NCBI RefSeq assembly: GCF_000478605.2
Contig: NZ_ASHX02000001.1
Coordinates: 4,727,001-4,791,000 of the forward strand
Length of the DNA: 64,000 nucleotides
Source: Streptomyces thermolilacinus SPC6
GTDB taxonomy: Bacteria; Actinomycetota; Actinomycetes; Streptomycetales; Streptomycetaceae
Reading direction: 5' to 3'
Position 1 is the stretch's first letter, and the number at the start of each line of letters is the position of its first letter. Below, piece by piece: positions 25,068 to 32,722 of this stretch. The translations under genes and the position numbers were made by a program. A model generated the notes under the pieces. It saw only the letters and a program-made list of their open reading frames with translations, did no database searches and was not told where the DNA came from.

Positions 25068-25601
25068 TCAGCAGGGGAAGGAGAAGTAGAGCGCCTCGCT
25101 GTAGAAGGACGCGAAGTGCCTCTGCCAGTCGGCTCGGACGGAGGCCAGCCAGTCGTCGTTCCGGCCGGCGATCGCCGCCTGCGCCTCGGCGACGGCGTCG
25201 GGGATGTCCTCGGACGCCAGACGCCGCACACTCGCTTCCGGATCGTCGTCCGTCATCGAGACGATCTCCCCGGTTTCGAGGACGAAGTACCTCGCCTGCT
25301 GCTTCTCCAGGTGGGCCGTGGTCCTGGCGACGCATTCGGCGAACCCGGGGTCGCCGTCCAGGCCCTTGCCGACCGCGTGCAGGAGGTCGCGGAGCAGGGC
25401 CGCCCCGGCTGCGTAGTCCGCGGCGATGCCGATCCGAGGGTTCCAGATCATGGACGGGACCACCGTCGTTCCGCGCCCCGCCAAGAGCTTGTGCGCGAGC
25501 GGGATGTCCCAGTTGTGCTCGGATACGCAGCGTATCCGCCGGGGGATCTCCGCCTCGTCGGGCATCGAGTCCGCGGAGTAGAGATAGGAACGGTTCGCCA
25601 T
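25068..25601 (-). CDS. DUF7822-like hypothetical protein
   Basis: A 177-residue soluble protein beginning MANRSYLYSAD, which I recall as the start of a widespread family annotated DUF7822. It continues with HNWDIPLAHKLL, SMIWNPRIGIAADY and a helical C-terminal region ending ASFYSEALYFSFPC. No catalytic motif is obvious; homologues appear next to toxin-immunity type genes in some genomes, but no such partner is seen here. The ATG at 25601 is chosen over an upstream frame extension, with TAGCGT 7 bases upstream as a leaderless -10. Convergent with the TetR gene. Confidence 0.7.
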   Translation of the reverse strand: MANRSYLYSADSMPDEAEIPRRIRCVSEHNWDIPLAHKLLAGRGTTVVPSMIWNPRIGIAADYAAGAALLRDLLHAVGKGLDGDPGFAECVARTTAHLEKQQARYFVLETGEIVSMTDDDPEASVRRLASEDIPDAVAEAQAAIAGRNDDWLASVRADWQRHFASFYSEALYFSFPC

Positions 25602-25608
25602 GGCGGGG

Positions 25609-25614
25609 ACGCTA
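25609..25614 (-). promoter_or_regulatory. -10 hexamer TAGCGT of the DUF7822-like gene
   Basis: On the minus strand TAGCGT ends 7 bases before the ATG at 25601, which lacks a ribosome binding site. Confidence 0.45.
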
Positions 25615-25894
25615 GCAGCGGGGACCGACAACGCCGTGCCGTGCGTCACGAGGTGCGGGGCCGCCCCCGTGCCGGGGCGCAGCCCCCGTCGCGCCGGTGG
25701 CGCGTGGACCTCCTCACGGTGAACTAGAGACGAACGGCGGGCATACCAGGACGAAATCCGGCAAGTCGATGGGCTCAGGGGTCTTCCCCGCCTCGGCGGC
25801 CGTCCCCCGGTTGAGGAGTCCGGTCACCTGCGGCCCGCGATGGTGCGACCATGGCAGGGACCACAGGGGCTCGTATTCAGGTGTGAGGGGATAG

Positions 25895-26644
25895 ATGGGC
25901 GACGGTATCGGCCGCTACCGCGGCACGGAGAGCAAACTCGCGCAGTGGCTGCGCCGCCGCCCGAGGAAATCCGCCGCCGACACCCCGAGCCGGGAGGAAC
26001 TGCTCCTGGCCACCGCCGCCGCAGGACTGCCCCTCGCCCCCGCCGCGTATCCCGTCGGCTACCGCTGCTCGTGCGAGCGCATCGGCTGTCCCACCCCGGC
26101 CCGCCATCCCGTCTCCTTCGCCTGGCAGACGCAGTGCGCCACCGACCCGGAGCAGATCGAGCGGTGGGCGCGCAGCCAGCCGCAGGCCAACTTCATCACC
26201 GCGACCGGCATGGTCCACGACGTCCTGGACGTTCCGTTGGAGGCCGGTCGCGCCGCGTTGGAGCGGCTGCTCGCCGAGGGCGTCGACGTGGGCCCGGTCG
26301 CGGAGGCGGGGGACACGCTCGGCGGGGGCCGCGCGCTGTTCTTCACGGCCACGCGCGGCACGCCCGAGGACGAGGACGAGTGGTGGCCGTGCGAGCTGGA
26401 CTGCCACCCCGAGACGATGGACGAGCACCCGGGCCTGCGCTGGCACTGCCGGGGCAGCTACGTCCTCGTACCGCCGGCGCGGCTGCCCGGCGACCGCGCG
26501 GTGGAGTGGGTACGGGGCCCCGAGCACCCGCTGCCCGACCCGCTGACCCTGCTGGAGGCGCTCACGGACGCCTGCGCCCGGCACGCCGAGCAGTACGACG
26601 ACGAGCACGGCCACCACACGGTCGCCTGGCCGCTGAGCCGCTGA
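25895..26644 (+). CDS. Stand-alone prim-pol-like domain protein
   Basis: A 249-residue protein resembling the N-terminal bifunctional DNA primase/polymerase domain of actinobacterial and plasmid replication proteins: LATAAAGLPLAPAAYPVGYR, the CSCERIGCPTPARHP cysteine cluster (possible zinc site), FAWQTQCATDPEQIERWA, NFITATGMVHDVLDVP with two Asp, and a late WHCRGSYVLVPPARL. There is no helicase or primase C-terminal domain, so this is the short version common in Streptomyces, of unknown cellular role. ATG at 25895 has GAGGGG about 5 bases upstream. The last codons and stop lie inside an 8-base tandem repeat. Confidence 0.8.
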   Translation: MGDGIGRYRGTESKLAQWLRRRPRKSAADTPSREELLLATAAAGLPLAPAAYPVGYRCSCERIGCPTPARHPVSFAWQTQCATDPEQIERWARSQPQANFITATGMVHDVLDVPLEAGRAALERLLAEGVDVGPVAEAGDTLGGGRALFFTATRGTPEDEDEWWPCELDCHPETMDEHPGLRWHCRGSYVLVPPARLPGDRAVEWVRGPEHPLPDPLTLLEALTDACARHAEQYDDEHGHHTVAWPLSR

Positions 26645-26664
26645 GCCGCTGAGCCGCTGAGCCG
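26633..26664 (+). repeat. 8-base tandem repeat (CTGAGCCG x4) spanning a stop codon
   Basis: Four exact copies of CTGAGCCG, the second of which supplies the TGA stop (26642-26644) of the prim-pol gene. Imperfect copies continue to about 26702. Because 8 is not a multiple of 3, copy changes upstream of the stop would alter the C-terminus. Confidence 0.9.
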
Positions 26665-26732
26665 CTGGGCCTGCCGGGCGCTGGGCCACTGAGCCGCTGA
26701 GCCTGCCGGGGCGCCCGCCGGCGCGGCGTCCG

Positions 26733-27758
26733 TCAGGAGCCCTGGAGGGCCGTGACGCCCTGGAAGCGGTTGAGGATCGTCACACGGTCCTCGTCGGCCC
26801 CGCCCGGCTTCACCAGGGCGGTCAGGCTCGCCACCGACTCCCTGGTGAGCGTGTTGCGCACCTCGCCGGTGAGCAGCGGCTTCTCGTTCGCCGTCACCTT
26901 CGGCCGGTAGCCGTCGGCGGTGGTGGCCCGCTCGTAGATCCGGTTCGAGAAGAACACGAGCGCCCCGCCGTCCTCGGTGACCAGCCCCACGGGGGCGAAC
27001 GCGCCCGTGTCCAGCGGCTGGTCGGCGAACTGGAGCGCGAGGCCGGGGCGGTTGGAGATCTTCGTGCGCTGGTCCCGCAGCCCCGAGGTGTGCGGGCCGT
27101 CCGCGAACACCTTCGGCTCCCCGGACTTCAGGTACGCGGCGTAGTCCCGGCTCAGGTCGCGGGGCGCCGCCGCCAGGGACGCGCCGTCCGCCGGGGCGGG
27201 CTCGGCCCAGCCGTCCGCGTCGGTCCGGAACGGCGGCACCTCGTCGGGGGCGAGGACCGCGAGGTGCGACGCCTCCCACATGGCGTCGGCGCTCTCGCGG
27301 ACGAACAGCAGCAGCCACCGGTTGTCGTCCGGGCCGGTGTCGGTGTCCGTGTTGGAGTCGGCGTCGGCGACGAACCAGCGCGGCCATCCCGCCTTCTTGG
27401 GGATGACGTAGGTGACGTCGGTCAGCTCCAGCGGCCGGTGCTTCGGATTGCCGTCCGGGTGCGTCACCGAACGGACCTTCAGCCCCGCCTGGTTGATCGC
27501 GCCGAGCGAGCCGGTCACCCGGTGGGCGTCCAGCGTCGGGTCGTACGCCTCGTCGGCGGCGTTGTACGCCTCGGTGAAGTCCTTCAGCGCCTGCCCGGCC
27601 TCGTCACGCGTCGCCGCCGGTACGACCGCCAGCTCGCCGTGCACCGTCACACAGCCGCTCGCCGCCAGTGTCAGCGCCACCGCCGCCGCGACCGCCGACA
27701 GCGGCCCGCGGCCCCCGCGGACCAGGCCCCGACCCCGCCCCTTCACCAGTCCTCGCAT
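26733..27758 (-). CDS. Hypothetical lipoprotein (DUF8094-like)
   Basis: A 341-residue exported lipoprotein: Arg/Lys-rich n-region, hydrophobic AVAAAVALTLAASG and lipobox Cys at about residue 36. The mature part has a helix ALKDFTEAYNAADEAYDPT followed by alternating strands (YVIPKKAGWPRWFVAD, RWLLLFVRES), resembling streptomycete proteins labelled DUF8094. No enzyme motif is visible. Start ATG at 27758, although a GTG four codons later is possible. It overlaps the 3' part of the FTR1 permease gene by 155 bases in another frame, so the two are co-transcribed; a role in the same uptake process is only a guess. Confidence 0.75.
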   Translation of the reverse strand: MRGLVKGRGRGLVRGGRGPLSAVAAAVALTLAASGCVTVHGELAVVPAATRDEAGQALKDFTEAYNAADEAYDPTLDAHRVTGSLGAINQAGLKVRSVTHPDGNPKHRPLELTDVTYVIPKKAGWPRWFVADADSNTDTDTGPDDNRWLLLFVRESADAMWEASHLAVLAPDEVPPFRTDADGWAEPAPADGASLAAAPRDLSRDYAAYLKSGEPKVFADGPHTSGLRDQRTKISNRPGLALQFADQPLDTGAFAPVGLVTEDGGALVFFSNRIYERATTADGYRPKVTANEKPLLTGEVRNTLTRESVASLTALVKPGGADEDRVTILNRFQGVTALQGS

Positions 27759-28563
27759 CGGTTTTCTTCTGCTCCTCGACCCCGACCGGCACTGACCGAC
27801 CGAACCCTACCGGGGACAGGGCGAGCACAAGCGCCGGGACCAGATACAGCACCCACACCGTGACCTGGAGCACCGACGGGTCGGGCGGCAGGTTGAACAC
27901 GCCCTCCAGCACCGCCCCCGGCCAACGGTCGGGCGCCACCGCGCCGCCCAGGTCCACCGCCCGCCCCGCGAGCACCCCGCCCAGCGGGCCGCCGTCCTGG
28001 AGGTCGCGCACCCCCTGCGCCAGCACGCCCGCCGCGACGACCAGCAGCGCCCCGCCCGCCCACACGCGGAACCGGGCCGGGGCCAGCCGCCGTACGCCGA
28101 GGTGGGCCGCCCGGCCGGCGAGCGCCGCCGTCCCCAGGCCGAGCAGCACCACGCCCAGCGGGCCCGCCGAACCGGCCTCCTCCCGCGCCGCCCACACGGC
28201 CGCCCACAGGAACAGCGCCGTCGCCAGGCCCTCCCGCGCCACCACCAGGAACCCGGTCAGGCCCCCGAGCCGGCCGCCCGGTCCCCGCAGCACCGTCCAG
28301 GTGACGCACCCGGCCGCCGCCACCGACAGCACGCCCCCGGTCACCTTGACCGCCTCCGGCGTCAACTCCCTCTGCCCGTACGTGAACAGCCACCCCACGC
28401 CCAGCGCGAGCACGGCCGCCACGCCCGCACCCGCCCACAACTCCCGCCGCACGCCCCGCCGTTCGCTCCCGGCCCGGCCCTGGCCGAACCACGCGGCGAG
28501 CAGTCCGAGGAACAGGGCGGCCTCCAAGCCGCCGCGCAGCCCTGCGAGATGGGAGGCGAGCAC
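27604..28563 (-). CDS. FTR1-family iron permease with degenerate REGLE motifs
   Basis: A 319-residue membrane protein of the FTR1/EfeU family, normally a high-affinity iron permease whose two Arg-Glu-Gly-Leu-Glu motifs carry iron. Here the first helix reads AGLRGGLEAALFLGLL and the fourth VVAREGLATALFLWAA, so each motif has lost one Glu (RGGLE, REGLA). The rest of the fold, to VLYLVPALVLALSPVGFG near residue 260, is normal. The frame then continues about 57 residues as a Gly/Arg-rich tail overlapping the lipoprotein gene, which looks like loss of the original stop. Start GTG at 28563, ASHLAGLRGG, with AAAGG upstream. Function may be altered or lost. Confidence 0.82.
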   Translation of the reverse strand: MLASHLAGLRGGLEAALFLGLLAAWFGQGRAGSERRGVRRELWAGAGVAAVLALGVGWLFTYGQRELTPEAVKVTGGVLSVAAAGCVTWTVLRGPGGRLGGLTGFLVVAREGLATALFLWAAVWAAREEAGSAGPLGVVLLGLGTAALAGRAAHLGVRRLAPARFRVWAGGALLVVAAGVLAQGVRDLQDGGPLGGVLAGRAVDLGGAVAPDRWPGAVLEGVFNLPPDPSVLQVTVWVLYLVPALVLALSPVGFGRSVPVGVEEQKKTDARTGEGAGSGPGPRGPRAAVGGRGGGGADTGGERLCDGARRAGGRTGGDA

Positions 28564-28704
28564 GGGGAGCCTTTCGGTCGGTCCGGCGTACGGGCCCTCC
28601 GGCGACGTGCTCCGGTACGGGCTCAGGGGCCCCGCCACCGTACCGACCGGGCCGCCCCGCGCGGGCGGCCGCCCCAGGGCCCGGCGCCGTGCTTGAATGC
28701 CCCG

Positions 28705-29379
28705 GTGAACCCGGAGAACACTGCATTCGACGTCCTCGCCGTCTTCTGCGGCCCCGACGGGCGGCACGGCAACCGGCTCGGCGTCGCACGCGAGGGCCGG
28801 GCCTGCCCCGACGAGGCGTCCCGGCAGGCGCTCGCCAAGGAACTCGGGTTCAGCGAGACAGTGTTCGTGGACGACCCCGAGCGCGGCACCCTGGACATCT
28901 ACACGCCCGGCACGCGGCTGCCGTTCGCGGGGCACCCCGTCGTCGGCGCGGCCTGGCTGCTCGACGTGGAGGTGCTGGACCTGGCGGTCGGCGAGGTGTG
29001 GGTGCGCCAGGACGGGGAGTTCACCTGGATCGAGGCGCGCGCCGAGTGGGCGCCGCCGCGCGCCCTGCGCCGGTACGGCTCCGCCGCCGAGGTGGAGGCG
29101 CTGGACGTGCCGCCGCCGGGGGAGTGGCTGTACGCGTGGGCGTGGGAGGACGAGGCGGCCGGACGGGTGCGCGCCCGGGCGTTCCCGGGGCGCGGCGACG
29201 GGATCGACGAGGACGAGGCGACGGGCGCGGCCGCCCTGCTGCTGACGGCCGAGCTGGGCCGGGCGCTGAACATCACGCAGGGCCGGGGCTCGCAGATCAT
29301 GACGGCCCCGGGCCCGGACGGCGTGATCGAACTGGGCGGCCGCGTCCGCCGCCTCGGCACGGGCCCGGACACGTACTGA
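28705..29379 (+). CDS. PhzF-family protein, short form
   Basis: A 224-residue PhzF homologue, about 80 residues shorter than the one at 17138-18049. The catalytic Glu is in GFSETVFV, and PFAGHPVVGAAWLL and DEATGAAALLLTAELG are intact; the missing part is the middle of the second half. Short PhzF forms occur in actinobacteria. Start GTG at 28705. Divergent from the FTR1 gene (141 bases) and convergent with heme oxygenase. Substrate unknown. Confidence 0.85.
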   Translation: MNPENTAFDVLAVFCGPDGRHGNRLGVAREGRACPDEASRQALAKELGFSETVFVDDPERGTLDIYTPGTRLPFAGHPVVGAAWLLDVEVLDLAVGEVWVRQDGEFTWIEARAEWAPPRALRRYGSAAEVEALDVPPPGEWLYAWAWEDEAAGRVRARAFPGRGDGIDEDEATGAAALLLTAELGRALNITQGRGSQIMTAPGPDGVIELGGRVRRLGTGPDTY

Positions 29380-29459
29380 ACCGCCGGGGCCGCGTACCGG
29401 CCGGTCTGGCGGCCCGGGCACGTGCCGAACCCGCCGCGCCCCGACCGCGCACGACGGGG

Positions 29460-30125
29460 TCACGCGCTGAGCGGGTACTCCTCGCCCAGCTCGCGGAAGA
29501 CGGCCGTGTTGAAGGCGAAGGCGCGCTTGCACTCGTCCACGATCCGCTGCCGCTCCAGGTCGTCGGCGTTCACCGCGTCCAGCAGCGCCCGGTACCGCCG
29601 CTTGAACGCCGCCGGGTTGTCGATCGTGTCGAACACGTAGAAGCGGACGCCGTCGCCCTTGCGCGCGAAGCCCCACTGGCGCTCGGCCCGGTCGCGGATG
29701 ACCTGCCCGCCGGACAGGTCGCCCAGGTAGCGCGTGTAGTGGTGGGCGACATACCCGGCGGGCCAGGTGCGGGCGCACTCCTCGACGCGGGCGGCGTACG
29801 CGGCGGTCGAGGGCAGCGGCGCGACGCGGGACCGCCAGTCCGCGCCCATCAGGTGCGCGAGGTCCCGCTCCAGCTCGGCCGTGCGGTACAGCTCGGGCCG
29901 TATGAAGGGCCCGGCGACCGGGTCGTCCGCCAGCCCGTCGGCGGCCTCCTCCAGCGCCCGGTACACGAACCACAGCTGCTCCGTGTAGCGGGCGAAGGCC
30001 TCCACGCCCAGGCGCCCCCCGAGCAGGTCGCTCATGAAGGTCGAGGTCTCGGCCTCGGTGTGCGCCTCGTGGGAGGCGGTGCGGATGAGCGTCGAGAAGG
30101 GGGTGGCGGTGGCGCTGGCGTCCAA
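29460..30125 (-). CDS. Biliverdin-producing heme oxygenase
   Basis: A 221-residue all-helical enzyme that opens heme to biliverdin, CO and Fe2+, used to take iron from heme. The proximal His is in EAHTEAETSTFM (His22) and the distal helix with the Gly kink is LGDLSGGQVI (about 131-140). Further family residues include FYVFDTIDNPAAFKRRYRALLD. The start is TTG at 30125 with GGAGG 6 bases upstream, as no ATG or GTG is available there. It sits near an FTR1 permease and may be part of iron supply, but I see no iron box upstream. Confidence 0.93.
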   Translation of the reverse strand: MDASATATPFSTLIRTASHEAHTEAETSTFMSDLLGGRLGVEAFARYTEQLWFVYRALEEAADGLADDPVAGPFIRPELYRTAELERDLAHLMGADWRSRVAPLPSTAAYAARVEECARTWPAGYVAHHYTRYLGDLSGGQVIRDRAERQWGFARKGDGVRFYVFDTIDNPAAFKRRYRALLDAVNADDLERQRIVDECKRAFAFNTAVFRELGEEYPLSA

Positions 30126-30152
30126 GGCGGGCCTCCGGAGGACCGATGGGGC

Positions 30153-30171
30153 GGGAAGCCAGATGCTTCCC
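30153..30171. terminator. Hairpin between map and heme oxygenase
   Basis: GGGAAGC and GCTTCCC with a CAGAT loop, followed by a second small hairpin CCGAC-GACCT-GTCGG (30169-30183). They lie after the map stop and before the heme oxygenase start on the same strand, so they probably terminate map or act as a leader structure for the heme oxygenase message. Confidence 0.55.
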
Positions 30172-30207
30172 GACGACCTGTCGGTAAAACCGTACCCCCT
30201 GGCCGTG

Positions 30208-31065
30208 TCAGGGCAAGGTGAGGATTTCGGCCCCGCTCTCCGTCACCACGAGCGTGTGCTCGAACTGCGCGGTCCGCTTGCGGTCCTTCGTCACGACCGT
30301 CCAGCCGTCCTCCCACATGTCGTACTCGTGGGTGCCCAGCGTCAGCATCGGCTCGATCGTGAACGTCATGCCCGGCCGCATCACGGTCGTGGCGTGCGGG
30401 GCGTCGTAGTGCGGGATGATCAGACCGGAGTGGAACGACGAGTTGATGCCGTGGCCGGTGAAGTCCCGCACGACGCCGTAGCCGAAGCGCTTGGCGTACG
30501 ACTCGATGACCCGCCCGATGACGTTGACCTGCCGGCCCGGCTTCACGGCCTTGATCGCCCGGTTGAGCGCCTCGCGGGTCCGCTCCACCAGCAGCCGCGA
30601 CTCCTCGTCCACGTCGCCGCACAGGTAGGTGGCGTTGTTGTCGCCGTGCACACCGTGGATGTACGCGGTGACGTCCAGGTTCACGATGTCGCCGTCCTTC
30701 AGGACGGTCGAGTCGGGGATGCCGTGGCAGATGACCTCGTTGACCGAGGCGCACAGCGACTTGGGGAAGCCCCGGTAGCCGAGCGTCGAGGGATACGCCC
30801 CGTGGTCGCACATGTACTCGTGGGCGACGCGGTCCAGTTCGTCGGTCGTGACGCCGGGCGCGATGTGCTTGGCGGCCTCCTCCATCGCCCGGGCGGCGAT
30901 GCGGCCCGCGATCCGCATCCGCTCGATCGTGTCGGAGTCCTGGACCTCGGGGCCCTCGTACGGCTTCGGCGCCGGCTTCCCGACGTACTCGGGCCGCCGG
31001 ATGGAACCGGGGACGGAACGGGTGGGGGACAGCTCCCCGGGGACGAGCAGCGACTGGCCAGACAT
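30208..31065 (-). CDS. map: Type I methionine aminopeptidase
   Basis: A 285-residue cytosolic metalloprotease removing the initiator Met. All metal ligands are visible: Asp pair in LDVTAYIHGVHGDNNATY, His in TGHGI, Glu in FTIEPML and Glu in QFEHTLVV. It has the N-terminal extension with SPTRSVPGSIRRPEYVGKP (a Pro-rich segment) seen in the MetAP1c type of mycobacteria. Start ATG at 31065, with TAGACT 7 bases upstream as a leaderless -10. It is not next to secY/adk, so it is probably the second, stand-alone map gene of the genome. Confidence 0.94.
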   Translation of the reverse strand: MSGQSLLVPGELSPTRSVPGSIRRPEYVGKPAPKPYEGPEVQDSDTIERMRIAGRIAARAMEEAAKHIAPGVTTDELDRVAHEYMCDHGAYPSTLGYRGFPKSLCASVNEVICHGIPDSTVLKDGDIVNLDVTAYIHGVHGDNNATYLCGDVDEESRLLVERTREALNRAIKAVKPGRQVNVIGRVIESYAKRFGYGVVRDFTGHGINSSFHSGLIIPHYDAPHATTVMRPGMTFTIEPMLTLGTHEYDMWEDGWTVVTKDRKRTAQFEHTLVVTESGAEILTLP

Positions 31066-31072
31066 GCCAGCG

Positions 31073-31078
31073 AGTCTA
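31073..31078 (-). promoter_or_regulatory. -10 hexamer TAGACT of map
   Basis: On the minus strand TAGACT ends 7 bases before the map ATG, which has no ribosome binding site. Confidence 0.5.
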
Positions 31079-31121
31079 ACCAGGCCCGGCGGGGCACGAT
31101 GGCGTCAGAGGAAGGAGCGAC

Positions 31122-31364
31122 ATGGCCCTGTTCAAGAAGCGCACGGTGGGCAAACCGGGCGAGTGGTACTACTGCCTCCAGCACAAGAAGGTGGAGGAGG
31201 GACCCGAGTGCCCGGCGAAGGACCGCTTCGGCCCGTACGGGACCCCCGAGGAGGCCGCCCGCGCCATGGAGACCGCCCGCGACCGCAACGCCGAATGGGA
31301 GACGGACCCCCGCTGGCACGACACCCCGGACGGCACCCCGGACGAGGGGCGGCGCGAAACCTAG
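31122..31364 (+). CDS. Small conserved hypothetical protein (80 aa)
   Basis: An 80-residue hydrophilic protein: MALFKKRTVGKPGEWYYCLQ, then HKKVEEGPECPAKDRFGPYG and an acidic helix EEAARAMETARDRNAEWE ending with a Pro/Asp/Gly tail. The WYYCLxHxxVEEGPECPxKDRxGPY pattern, with two Cys and one His, looks like a conserved small module common in Streptomyces; function unknown. AAGGAG lies 7 bases before the ATG. It ends four bases from the convergent MFS gene. Confidence 0.8.
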   Translation: MALFKKRTVGKPGEWYYCLQHKKVEEGPECPAKDRFGPYGTPEEAARAMETARDRNAEWETDPRWHDTPDGTPDEGRRET

Positions 31365-31368
31365 CCGC

Positions 31369-32676
31369 CTAGTCCCGCGCCCGCGCCTCCGCCTGTGCCT
31401 GTGCCCCGGCCTGTTCCTGGGCCGCGCGGCGGCGGCGGGCGTCCGGGTCGGTCGTGGCGTCGTACGACACGAGCCTCGGCAGCGCCGCCGCAAGCAGCCC
31501 CACCGCCGCCACGCACGCGACACCGCCGCCCCAGACAGCGCCGCGCGTGCCGGTCCAGCCCGCCATCGTGCCCGCCCGCAGCTGCCCCAGCTGCGGGCCC
31601 ACGCTGTACGACAGCACCTCGATCCCGGCCAGACGGCCCCGCAACTCGTCCGGGATCGTCTGGTTCCAGATCGTCGAGCGGCCCAGACCGCTCAGCAAGT
31701 CGCCCGCGCCCGCGAAGGCCAGGCACAGCAGCACCAACCACACGCTGTCGAACCAGCCCGCGCCCGCCACGGCGAGCCCCCACCCGGCGGCGCCGAGCAC
31801 CACCATCAGCCCGTGCCGCCGCACCCGGGACGTCCACCCGCTGGTCAGGCTCAGCACCACCGCGCCCACCGACTCGGCCGCGTACATCAGACCCAGCGCC
31901 CAGGGCGCGCCCATCTCGTCCGCGAGGAACGGGAACAGCGTCGGCGGGTACGCCAGCAGCATCGCCGCCAGGTCCACCGCGTACGTGCCGAGCAGCACCG
32001 GCCGGGACCAGGCGTACCGGGCGCCCTCCGCGATGCCGCGCAGCGACGGCTTGTCGGAGCCGCCCGACGGCGGGGCCGGGGACAGCCGCAGGCACAGCAG
32101 CACCGACACGGCGAAGCAGCCGACCGTCGTCGCGTACGCCGTGCCGTGCCCCGCGAACGCCACCACGAGGCCCGCCACGGCGGGACCGGCGATGGCGCCC
32201 ACCTGCCAGCGCAGCGCGTTCAGCGCGGCCGACGCGGGGAGCTGGTCGTGCGGCACGATCCGCGCCATCAGCGAGTCGAGCGCGGGCCGCTGGAGCCCGG
32301 CCATCGCGGACACACCGGCCGCGACCACGTACAGCGGCCACAGCAGCGGCTCCGGCAGCAGCGCGTTGACCAGCAGGATCGCGGCGAGCACCGCCATGCC
32401 CGCCTCCGTGGCGAGGATCACCCGCCGCCGGTCCACCGCGTCGGCGAGCGCGCCCCCGTACAGCCCGAAGACGATCAGCGGGATCAGCTCGACCGCGCCC
32501 ATCGCGCCGACCGCGAACGGCGAACCGGTCAGCTCCTTGATCTGGAGCGGCAGCGCGACCATCGCGGTGAAGCTGCCGAAGTAGGCGATGAGCCCCTGCG
32601 TCCACAGCAGGCGGAAGTCACGGGACGACCGCCACGGGGACAGGTCGGGCAGGATCGCGGCGAGCTTCGAGGTCAC
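31369..32676 (-). CDS. MFS transporter, DHA3-like (EntS-type) exporter
   Basis: A 435-residue, 12-helix transporter resembling the DHA3/EntS/macrolide-efflux group: FRLLWTQGLIAYFGSFTAMVALPLQI at the first helix and GGALADAVDRRRVILATE as motif A. EntS-like members export siderophores or macrolides; the substrate here is unknown. The start is GTG at 32676 with no strong binding site. The C-terminus is a charged Ala/Gln/Arg tail. Convergent with the 80-residue gene. Confidence 0.88.
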   Translation of the reverse strand: MTSKLAAILPDLSPWRSSRDFRLLWTQGLIAYFGSFTAMVALPLQIKELTGSPFAVGAMGAVELIPLIVFGLYGGALADAVDRRRVILATEAGMAVLAAILLVNALLPEPLLWPLYVVAAGVSAMAGLQRPALDSLMARIVPHDQLPASAALNALRWQVGAIAGPAVAGLVVAFAGHGTAYATTVGCFAVSVLLCLRLSPAPPSGGSDKPSLRGIAEGARYAWSRPVLLGTYAVDLAAMLLAYPPTLFPFLADEMGAPWALGLMYAAESVGAVVLSLTSGWTSRVRRHGLMVVLGAAGWGLAVAGAGWFDSVWLVLLCLAFAGAGDLLSGLGRSTIWNQTIPDELRGRLAGIEVLSYSVGPQLGQLRAGTMAGWTGTRGAVWGGGVACVAAVGLLAAALPRLVSYDATTDPDARRRRAAQEQAGAQAQAEARARD

Positions 32677-32722
32677 GGGGCGCCATGCTGCGTGCCCGCC
32701 CTCACCCCCGGCAACCGGATTT

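Noticed and set aside
25602..25894. Possible small RNA or tRNA in the 293-base gap before the prim-pol gene
   Set aside because: I found no cloverleaf, CCA end or terminator hairpin; nothing supports an RNA gene.
17138..29379. Phenazine biosynthesis because of two PhzF homologues
   Set aside because: No phzA-E or phzG genes are nearby; PhzF folds are common housekeeping-type proteins in actinobacteria.
28564..29973. Upstream two thirds of the 789-residue minus-strand frame ending at 27604
   Set aside because: It is antisense to the PhzF gene and in another frame of heme oxygenase; FTR1 homology begins only at the GTG at 28563.
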